Made by a program: the position numbers and the translations under genes. A DNA stretch of 11,691 bases from Epilinea sp044228875 (GTDB lineage Bacteria; Chloroflexota; Anaerolineae; Epilineales; Epilineaceae), in NCBI GenBank assembly GCA_044228875.1, contig JBGAUA010000114.1:1-11691 (forward strand). The letters run 5' to 3'. The stretch's first letter is position 1; each line of letters begins with the position of its first letter. Of this stretch, positions 6,194-11,691 are shown piece by piece. The notes beneath the pieces are model-generated. The model saw only the letters and a program-made list of their open reading frames with translations, was not told where the DNA came from and did not search any database.

Positions 6194-7681
6194 TCAGTAC
6201 GGCAGCGACACGTCCAACTGGACCATCGGGAAGTCGCCGCTGCCGGCGCGCTTCTGGCTGTCGGTCCATTCGGCGCGCGAGGAGGCGCTGACGGGCAGCT
6301 GACCCGCCTGCAGCGGCCGCACGTCGAAGGTGAGGGTGATGGGGCTCGCCGGGTTGGGAAGCACCCATTCCAGGGTGCGCCCGGTGATGGAGGAAGGCGC
6401 CGGATTGACCGATCCCGGAACCAGCTCCATGGTGTCGCTCAAGGTGTCGCGGACCGTGAGGCTGGTCAGGTTGACCTTGTCGAAGACCGCGATGGCGGGG
6501 TTGACCTTGCTGTCGGCGAAGAGGCTGATGATCTGCTTGATCTCTCCGTCGCGCAGCAGGAAGAAGAAGGACTGGTCCGAAGCGATCTGACGCAGCTTCT
6601 TCTGGTTGGCCCCGCGGCCGGCGGCGACGGAGGCCACGCGGATGGTCTTGTCGACGCGGGCGCGGTTGACGTCCTTGCTGCAGAACTGGCCGTCGGAGAT
6701 GACCACGATCACCTTGACGCGGTTGGTGTCGCGCTTGACCTGGCCGCGGACATTCTCCTGGAAGACGCGTTCGGCGGAGCGCAGGCCCACGTCGATGCGG
6801 GTCTTGCCCTCGCCGCGCAGGAGGCCAAGGCGACCGGTGAAGGTGCGGGCATCGTTGGTGAGGCTGACGAGGCGCCGGCCGCGCTCGTTGAAGCCGACAA
6901 GGGCCAGGCGCATCTTGTTGGACGCCAGATCCGCCTTCACTTCCGGCTGATCGACGAACTTGCGCAACCACTTCTGGGTTTCGCGGATCAGGTCTTCGGA
7001 TCCGGCCAGCTCAGGGTTGGGGTCGGTCTTGGGATCGTCGCCGATGCCCGGGCCGGGATCCGATCCGCCGCCGCCGCCGCCGATGCCCGAACTGGGGGTG
7101 GCGGTGGGCGGCGCGCCGGGGCCGGGAGGCGTGGCTGTCGCCGGTCCGCCGATGCCGGGGCCGGGCGGCACGCCGGCATCACTGCCCTCGCAGCCCGAGG
7201 GCTCGGCGCCCGGCTTCGTGCCGCCGGCGCCCGGATCCGGAAGGGGATCCTCGATGCTCTGGTCCGGGGCGGCGAGCCCCAGGGCCAGCAGTGGTTGGAT
7301 GGGCGCGGGCGGCGGGGGCGGCGGCGGATCGCCGATGCCGGCTCCGGGCGTCACGTTGGGGTCCGGCGTGGCGACGCCGGCGTCCGTCTTGTTGTCGCCG
7401 CGGGTCATCGACAGCGAGGTGTCCACCAGGAACACCAGATCCACCGGCCGCTTCTCGTCCGGGCAGGTGTTGGTGATGACCATGGTGACCCGCGCCGTGT
7501 CACCCAGTTCGATCTGGCCCGGGTCGACGGACTTGTTCAACCCCGACACACAGGCGCTGGCCGGCAGGGCCGGCGCGGGGGCCTGCGCGTGCAGGGCCGG
7601 TGAGGCTAGGGTGGACATGGCCAGCGCGACCAGCGTCACTGGGGCCATGGCCACGGCCAGGCGTCGTTTCAACTCCATCAT
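6194..7681 (-). CDS. Secreted von Willebrand factor A protein with a low-complexity insert after the MIDAS motif
   Basis: A 495-residue exported protein. The start is fixed by AGGAGG seven bases before ATG 7681; in-frame codons further upstream add non-signal sequence. The signal peptide is 1-32 (ends LHA before QA). Residues 44-75 (LNKSVDPGQIELGDTARVTM) resemble the start of a DUF11-type repeat. The VWA fold then begins with VDLVFLVDTSLSM, the metal-ion MIDAS DxSxS being Asp87-Ser91. The other MIDAS residues are plausibly Thr294 (TRIDVGL) and Asp330 (VVISDGQ). Between the first strand and the first helix sit about 130 residues rich in Gly, Pro and Ala with repeated PGxGIG units and a run of prolines. 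A second DUF11-like domain (about 400-495, LTSLTVRDTLSDTMELVPGS) ends the protein. VWA domains usually mediate metal-dependent protein binding; the partner is unknown. It is divergent from the large beta-helix gene at 8048. Confidence 0.9.
   Translation of the reverse strand: MMELKRRLAVAMAPVTLVALAMSTLASPALHAQAPAPALPASACVSGLNKSVDPGQIELGDTARVTMVITNTCPDEKRPVDLVFLVDTSLSMTRGDNKTDAGVATPDPNVTPGAGIGDPPPPPPPAPIQPLLALGLAAPDQSIEDPLPDPGAGGTKPGAEPSGCEGSDAGVPPGPGIGGPATATPPGPGAPPTATPSSGIGGGGGGSDPGPGIGDDPKTDPNPELAGSEDLIRETQKWLRKFVDQPEVKADLASNKMRLALVGFNERGRRLVSLTNDARTFTGRLGLLRGEGKTRIDVGLRSAERVFQENVRGQVKRDTNRVKVIVVISDGQFCSKDVNRARVDKTIRVASVAAGRGANQKKLRQIASDQSFFFLLRDGEIKQIISLFADSKVNPAIAVFDKVNLTSLTVRDTLSDTMELVPGSVNPAPSSITGRTLEWVLPNPASPITLTFDVRPLQAGQLPVSASSRAEWTDSQKRAGSGDFPMVQLDVSLPY
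7041..7351 (-). repeat. Degenerate repeats encoding PGPGIG-type units
   Basis: A motif close to ccgatgccnggnccggg occurs at 7041, 7080, 7149 and 7332 on the plus strand and encodes PGPGIG, SSGIG or PGAGIG on the minus strand. Between copies are proline and glycine homopolymer codon runs. It forms the insert inside the VWA domain and is prone to length change and assembly error. Confidence 0.7.
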
Positions 7682-7688
7682 GATCTGT

Positions 7689-7694
7689 CCTCCT
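7689..7694 (-). promoter_or_regulatory. Ribosome binding site of the VWA gene
   Basis: AGGAGG on the minus strand, seven bases before ATG 7681. It decides the start over the in-frame ATG at 7783 and places the signal peptide at the true N-terminus. Confidence 0.85.
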
Positions 7695-8032
7695 GTCAGT
7701 GGCCTTGCGGCCAGTCCGGATGCCTTGGCGGCTCCGTCGCATCGCATGGCAAAGTGATTGTGCACCCTGTTAACGATCGACATTGCCTTGGGGTTAGGTA
7801 AACGGTTTGCGGCGGGCTCGCTGACTCCGTGGGCTGACGTTGCGCCGCCCCCTCGGCCGGCGCTTGCATTCCCTCGGCTTCGTCCGTATCGTCTTGGACG
7901 CGCCGGCGCCCTCGCGCCCGCTTGGCCGAATCGCGATCCGCCGTGTATCTACCGCACGAGCGCCATCGGGACGCCATCATCAACGACACAACCGGTTCGG
8001 ATGACCGCACGAGCATGCATCGCCCACGCATC
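7695..8032. other. Divergent intergenic region between two exported-protein genes
   Basis: About 340 bases with no credible gene, between the VWA gene (minus) and the large beta-helix gene (plus). It must hold both promoters, but I see no strong TTGACA/TATAAT pair. The least GC-rich part is around 7755-7805 (includes GTTAACGATCGAC). On the plus strand TTGGCC at 7922 with a 17-base spacer to GTATCT at 7945 is only a weak candidate. An 11-base direct repeat lies at 7951 and 8004. Confidence 0.6.
7951..8014 (+). repeat. Pair of 11-bp direct repeats upstream of the 8048 gene
   Basis: ACCGCACGAGC occurs exactly at 7951-7961 and 8004-8014, 53 bases apart start to start, which is about five helical turns. 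The second copy ends 34 bases before the ATG at 8048. It could be a regulator site; two copies may also be chance. Confidence 0.4.
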
Positions 8033-8038
8033 AAGAGG
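8033..8038 (+). promoter_or_regulatory. Ribosome binding site of the large beta-helix gene
   Basis: AAGAGG lies nine bases before ATG 8048. It favours that start over the in-frame ATGs at 7922 and 8015, and ATG 8048 is the start that puts the signal peptide at the N-terminus. Confidence 0.6.
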
Positions 8039-8047
8039 CATTATACC

Positions 8048-11000
8048 ATGCACCCCAAGACCTTGCCGCGCCGCCTGCCCGCCCTGCTGGCCGTCGCCGG
8101 CCTCTCGCTGGCCGGCCTGATGGAGGACGTCGCGGCGACCCCCGCGTCGGTCCGCGTTCCCGGCTCGTCTCAGGCGCCGGCCGCGGCGCCCCGCTATCGC
8201 GCCCGCCCCGTCGCGATCGACGCCGCGCTCACCGTGTGCCCCGCGGGCTGCGCGTACGCCACCATCCAGTCGGCCCTGGACGCCGCAAAGCCCGGCGACG
8301 GGATCTTCGTCGGCAACGGCGTCTACCAGGAGACGCTGACGGTGAAGACCAGCGTAAGCATCCGCGGGGTCGACCCCTCGGTCACGGTGATCGACGGCAA
8401 CCTGGCCGGGCCGGTCATCAGCATCCAGCAGGGTGTCGGCGCGACCATCAGCGGCTTCAAGATCACAGGCGGGCGGGCGGCAGGCGGCGCCGGCATCTAC
8501 AACCAGGGCGCCCTCTTCCTGAGCGATACGCTGGTCGAGGGCAACGAGACGACCGATCCGGCGACCGGATTCGGCGGCGGCATCTTCAACTACGGCGGTT
8601 CCATCACCTTGAGCGACGTCGTCATCAAGGGCAACAAGGCCGAGCTGGGCGGCGGCCTGCTCAATGCCTACGGCATCGCCAGCCTGGTCCGGACGACCGT
8701 CGAGGGCAACGCGGCCGCCCAGTTCGGCGGCGGCATCTTCAACGGCGCGACGGCACGGTTGAACGTCGACACCCTGTACCTGAAGGACAACGACGTCGGC
8801 ACCGGCCGCGGCGGCGGCCTCTACAGTGCCGGCTTCAGCTATGTCCAGCGAAGCAGCTTCACCGGCAACAGCTCCGGCGAGAACGGGGGGGCGGTCTACC
8901 AGTTCGGCGACGTGACCATCCTGTCCAACAGCACCCTGTCGGGCAACCGCGCCGATTTCGGCGGCTCGGCGGTCTACGTGAACTCCGGCGCGATGCTGAT
9001 CACCAACGTCACCTTCGCCAACAACTCCGGCGGCTTCGGCGCGCTCTTCAGCCTGGCGCCGGCGGAGACCGAGTTCGACCGCGTCCGGCTGCGCAACGTG
9101 CTCATGGCCGACAATGCGGGCGGCAGCTGCTTCGGCACCATCGTCTCCGAGGGCCACAACATCGACAGCGGCAACTCCTGCAGCTTCAGCGGTGAGAAGG
9201 ACCGGGTCAACATCGACCCGCGCATCCTGCCCCTGGCCGACAACGGCGGCATGCTGCCCACCCATGACCTCCGGGCCGACAGCCCGGCCATCGACGGCGG
9301 CGACCCGGCCGGCTGCACGGCGCCCGACGACACCCTGCTCACCACCGACCAGCGCGGTCGGATCCGCCCGGTGGACGGCAACCGCGACGGCAAGGCGGTC
9401 TGCGATGTCGGCTCGGTGGAGTATTCGGCCGACGTCAGCGCGCCGACGCCGGTGCCGCCGACGCCGGAGACCCTGCCCGGCGCGGCCCAGGTCTGCCCGA
9501 CCGGCTGCCCCTTCAAGACGATCCAGGCGGCCATCGACGCCGCCCAGCCGGGCGGCAGCATCGCGGTCAAGGCCGGCACCTACAAGGAGCGCCTGAAGAT
9601 CGGCAAGAACCTCACGCTGGCCGGAGCCGGCAGCGTCTACAGCGTGGTGGACGCCGACAGCCAGGGTCCGGTGCTGGAGGTGGCCGCCGGCGCGCAGGTC
9701 ACGCTGCGCTCCCTGACCCTCACCCGCGGCTCGGGCATCAGCAACCTCGGCGACCTGACCCTGGAGCGGGTGCTGGTCTCCTACCACTCCGGTCCCGAGG
9801 CCGGTGGCGTGCTCAATCGCGGCCGACTGACGGTGCGGGACGCCGACTTCGTCTCCAATGTCAGCCTGTCGCGCGGCGGCGCGATCCACAATGACGGCGG
9901 CAGCCTGGTGGTGGAGCGCAGCCGGCTGCGCGAGAACACAAGCGCCGTCGACGGCGGCGCGATCTATGCCAAGGGCGGCTCGGTCAGCCTGCGCGACTCG
10001 GTGCTGCTGGGCAACCTGGGGCGCTACGGCGGGGCCATCAACGGTCGCGAGAGCAGCGTCACGGTCGATGACACGCAGCTCAGCGGCAACCGCGCGGACC
10101 TGGGCGGCGCGCTGTTCAGCCACGGCGGCTCGGTGACCTTCAACCGCGGGACCATGGAACGCAACCGCGCCGACGTCGGTGGCGCCGCCTACCTGTACGC
10201 GTCCGACGGCGTTCCCGGCCGGAGTCTGAAGCTCAACGGAACCCGGCTGGCGGAGAACACCGCCTCCGGCACCTACGGCTTCGGCGGCGCCATCACCAAC
10301 AACGGCGGCGAGCTGACCTTGAGCCAGGTGACCCTCGCCGACAACGTCGCGCGCAGCGGCGGCGCCCTCTACGCCTACCAGGCGACCTCGGCCGTGGTCG
10401 GCGAGCAGCTGGTCGTGGAGCGCAACGGCGCCTCCCGCGGCGCGGGCTTCTTCATCGACGGCGGGATGCTGACCCTCGGCCGCTCCCAGTTCACCCAGAA
10501 CGCCGCCACCCTTGACGGCGGCGGGCTGCACCTGGCGCGCAGCCAGGTGACCCTCGCGGAGGTCAACCTGACCAGCAACTCCGCGGCCCGAGACGGTGGC
10601 GGCATGTTTGTCGGCGCGGTGGCCGAGGCCGGGCAAGTGGTGCAGGCCACTGGGCTGCAGCTGACCGGCAACGGCGCCGAGCGCCAGGGCGGCGCCATCG
10701 TGGTGGCCGACAAGGGGCGCCTGCTGGTGGAACGGGGCGGCTTCAGCGAGAACGAGGCCAATGGCGTCGAGGGCCAGGGCGGCTACGGCGGCGCGGTGGC
10801 GGTGCTGGACGGCGGCGAGGCGACCTTGCGCCGCAGCCTCCTGCGGGGCAATGTGGCCATGCTCGGCGGGGCGGCGGCGATCAGCGGTACCTTGCTCCTG
10901 GAGAACAGCACGATCGCGGCCAACCAGGCCCTGCGCGGCGCCGGCCTTTACAGCACGGGCAGGGGACGCATGGTCAGCAGCACCCTGGCCCGCAACCTGG

Positions 11001-11488
11001 TCAGCACGGTCGAGGGCGAGACGGGCGGCGCGGCGGGCATCCAACTGGACCGCGGCGGCATCCTCAACGTTGCCAACAGCATCGTCGCCTTGGGCGAGGG
11101 CGGCCCCGACTGCCAGGGAACCCTGAGCTCCCTTGGCTACAACCTGGCCGGCGACAACAGCTGCGGCAACAACGCCGCCGGCGACCTGAGAGACGCCGAT
11201 CCGGGCCTGCTGGCCCTGGCGGACTACGGTGGACCCAGCCTGAGCATGGACCTGCTGCCAGGCAGCCCCGCCGTGGACGGTGGTGATCCGGCCGGCTGCA
11301 AGGACCTCTCTGGCGGCGCCACCCTGGCGCTGGACCAGCGCGGCGCCCGGCGACCGGTTGACGGCAACATGGACGGCACGGTGCGCTGCGACATCGGCGC
11401 GGTGGAGCACGGCACTGTGGCCCTGCCGACGGCCACGCCGTCCGCCGAGCGGCGCATCTTCATGCCGGCGCTGCGCAAGGCCGAGTAG
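8048..11488 (+). CDS. Large secreted double beta-helix protein with two choice-of-anchor-Q modules
   Basis: A 1146-residue exported protein. The signal peptide is about 1-31 (RRLPALLAVAGLSLAGL, then EDVAA before TP). It consists of two homologous modules. Each opens with a paired-Cys strand and helix (VCPAGCAYATIQSALDAAKP from 62; VCPTGCPFKTIQAAIDAAQP from 481). Each continues as a right-handed beta-helix of rungs such as GGGIFN, GGAVY, GGAIYAKGG and SGNRADLGGA. Each closes with a Cys-containing cap (SPAIDGGDPAGC, TDQRGRIRPVDG, CDVGSVEY; second copy SPAVDGGDPAGC, LDQRGARRPVDG, CDIGAVEH). These caps match proteins named choice-of-anchor Q. A TP-rich linker joins the modules near 460-478. The C-terminus is LPTATPSAERRIFMPALRKA plus a last Glu, like the tail of the 4260-6059 product. 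The second module is longer (about 640 versus 400 residues). Likely a surface adhesin or polysaccharide-binding protein; no catalytic motif is recognised. Confidence 0.92.
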   Translation: MHPKTLPRRLPALLAVAGLSLAGLMEDVAATPASVRVPGSSQAPAAAPRYRARPVAIDAALTVCPAGCAYATIQSALDAAKPGDGIFVGNGVYQETLTVKTSVSIRGVDPSVTVIDGNLAGPVISIQQGVGATISGFKITGGRAAGGAGIYNQGALFLSDTLVEGNETTDPATGFGGGIFNYGGSITLSDVVIKGNKAELGGGLLNAYGIASLVRTTVEGNAAAQFGGGIFNGATARLNVDTLYLKDNDVGTGRGGGLYSAGFSYVQRSSFTGNSSGENGGAVYQFGDVTILSNSTLSGNRADFGGSAVYVNSGAMLITNVTFANNSGGFGALFSLAPAETEFDRVRLRNVLMADNAGGSCFGTIVSEGHNIDSGNSCSFSGEKDRVNIDPRILPLADNGGMLPTHDLRADSPAIDGGDPAGCTAPDDTLLTTDQRGRIRPVDGNRDGKAVCDVGSVEYSADVSAPTPVPPTPETLPGAAQVCPTGCPFKTIQAAIDAAQPGGSIAVKAGTYKERLKIGKNLTLAGAGSVYSVVDADSQGPVLEVAAGAQVTLRSLTLTRGSGISNLGDLTLERVLVSYHSGPEAGGVLNRGRLTVRDADFVSNVSLSRGGAIHNDGGSLVVERSRLRENTSAVDGGAIYAKGGSVSLRDSVLLGNLGRYGGAINGRESSVTVDDTQLSGNRADLGGALFSHGGSVTFNRGTMERNRADVGGAAYLYASDGVPGRSLKLNGTRLAENTASGTYGFGGAITNNGGELTLSQVTLADNVARSGGALYAYQATSAVVGEQLVVERNGASRGAGFFIDGGMLTLGRSQFTQNAATLDGGGLHLARSQVTLAEVNLTSNSAARDGGGMFVGAVAEAGQVVQATGLQLTGNGAERQGGAIVVADKGRLLVERGGFSENEANGVEGQGGYGGAVAVLDGGEATLRRSLLRGNVAMLGGAAAISGTLLLENSTIAANQALRGAGLYSTGRGRMVSSTLARNLVSTVEGETGGAAGIQLDRGGILNVANSIVALGEGGPDCQGTLSSLGYNLAGDNSCGNNAAGDLRDADPGLLALADYGGPSLSMDLLPGSPAVDGGDPAGCKDLSGGATLALDQRGARRPVDGNMDGTVRCDIGAVEHGTVALPTATPSAERRIFMPALRKAE

Positions 11489-11504
11489 CTTCAGCCGCGC
11501 GGCG

Positions 11505-11588
11505 CTACCGGTGGTAGGGATGCCCGCGAAGGATGCTCCAGGCGCGGTACAGTTGCTCGGCCACCAGCACCCGCGCCAGGGCATGGGG
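11505..11588 (-). pseudogene. rlmH: C-terminal end of RlmH (23S rRNA pseudouridine-1915 methyltransferase), fragment
   Basis: The last 27 codons on the minus strand read PHALARVLVAEQLYRAWSIL then RGHPYHR and stop. This is the highly conserved C-terminal helix and tail of RlmH (family form LPHELARVLLLEQLYRAF..GHPYHK/R), which methylates pseudouridine 1915 of 23S rRNA. The full protein is about 155-160 residues; here everything upstream of PHALA is missing and is replaced by unrelated, AT-richer sequence. The stop lies 17 bases beyond the stop of the convergent large beta-helix gene, which is a normal gene spacing, so the fragment is probably the true end of a gene in this genome, with the join upstream of it. 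Confidence 0.85.
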
Positions 11589-11666
11589 CGTCTGGGGCAG
11601 GAACGTCCCGCTGAGCAAGAGAGTCACTATCGTAAGCACGTTGAAAACAAGGAAACGTGTCTTCAT
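11505..11666 (-). CDS. 53-codon hybrid open frame: signal-peptide-like start joined to the RlmH tail
   Basis: From ATG 11666 the minus strand reads MKTRFLVFNVLTIVTLLLSG then TFLPQT and continues in frame into the RlmH C-terminus. The first 26 residues look like a complete secretion signal (MKTR basic start, a core of 15 mostly hydrophobic residues, then SGTFLPQ). The ATG is preceded by AAAGGAG with eight bases between GGAG and ATG. Bases 11601-11691 contain about 47% G+C by hand count, against roughly 70% elsewhere. A real 53-residue protein of this composition is unlikely; a chimeric contig end or recombination join near 11588-11605 is the simpler reading. It is recorded because the start, ribosome site and stop are all intact. 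Confidence 0.5.
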   Translation of the reverse strand: MKTRFLVFNVLTIVTLLLSGTFLPQTPHALARVLVAEQLYRAWSILRGHPYHR

Positions 11667-11691
11667 CTACTAAGCTCCTTTACCAAGCTCC

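Noticed and set aside
7041..7351. CRISPR-like array in the repeated stretch
   Set aside because: The repeats are degenerate, unevenly spaced, in frame with coding sequence and lack unique spacers; they are low-complexity protein repeats.
7682..7783. Upstream in-frame ATG at 7783 as start of the VWA protein
   Set aside because: It would place 34 polar residues before the signal peptide and ignores the AGGAGG directly before ATG 7681.
7922..8047. Upstream in-frame starts (7922, 8015) for the large beta-helix protein
   Set aside because: The added residues are charged and would bury the signal peptide; ATG 8048 has an AAGAGG nine bases upstream.
7949..11584. Minus-strand open frame of about 1211 codons opposite the large beta-helix gene
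   Set aside because: It mirrors the repeat pattern of the sense gene, is rich in Ala/Val/Gly/Gln/Asp without fold motifs, has no signal peptide or domain, and runs over the RlmH tail in the wrong frame.
1..11691. tRNA, rRNA or riboswitch genes
   Set aside because: I looked for T-loop, CCA-end and rRNA-like conserved blocks by eye on both strands and saw none; no riboswitch core was recognised upstream of hisS or the other genes.

Overview
The window is GC-rich bacterial DNA (roughly 70% G+C by eye, except the last ~90 bases) with one 10-N scaffold gap at 269-278. The best guess is an uncultured member of the Chloroflexota, probably from a metagenome assembly. The reasons are the large secreted beta-helix and DUF11/VWA proteins with Thr/Pro-rich linkers, the short hydrophobic-Leu-Pro-basic C-termini of two of them, and a VanW-family protein encoded next to hisS. 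This is inference from gene style; no 16S or marker phylogeny is possible here.

Layout from left to right. 1-911 (minus): a membrane-anchored VanW/peptidoglycan-binding-type protein, broken by the gap and by a ~130-base block (279 to ~410) that reads as the N-terminus of an unrelated lysophospholipid/lipid A acyltransferase on the plus strand. 908-2521 (minus): histidyl-tRNA synthetase of the eukaryote-like type, overlapping the VanW gene by GTGA. 2627-3643 (minus): glutaryl-CoA dehydrogenase that has lost about 70 residues in frame, including its FAD-binding middle domain. 3644-4156 (minus): a group II truncated haemoglobin with no stop codon before gcdH, so the two form one open frame. 4260-6059 and 6194-7681 (minus): two secreted proteins, a CSLREA-type beta-helix protein and a von Willebrand A protein with a ~130-residue low-complexity insert next to its metal site; each is followed by a strong hairpin. 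7682-8047: a 366-base divergent intergenic region. 8048-11488 (plus): a 1146-residue secreted protein made of two beta-helix/choice-of-anchor-Q modules. 11505-11666 (minus): the C-terminus of RlmH joined in frame to a signal-peptide-like start in AT-richer DNA.

The genes fall into a housekeeping/metabolic block (vanW-like, hisS, gcdH, globin) and a cell-surface block of three exported proteins, two reading away from the third. The surface block, with its shared C-terminal tail and the odd VWA protein, is the most plausible place for uncharacterised biology. Three places (279-410, ~3233, ~11590) look like joins or deletions and should be checked against reads before any biological reading is made of them.
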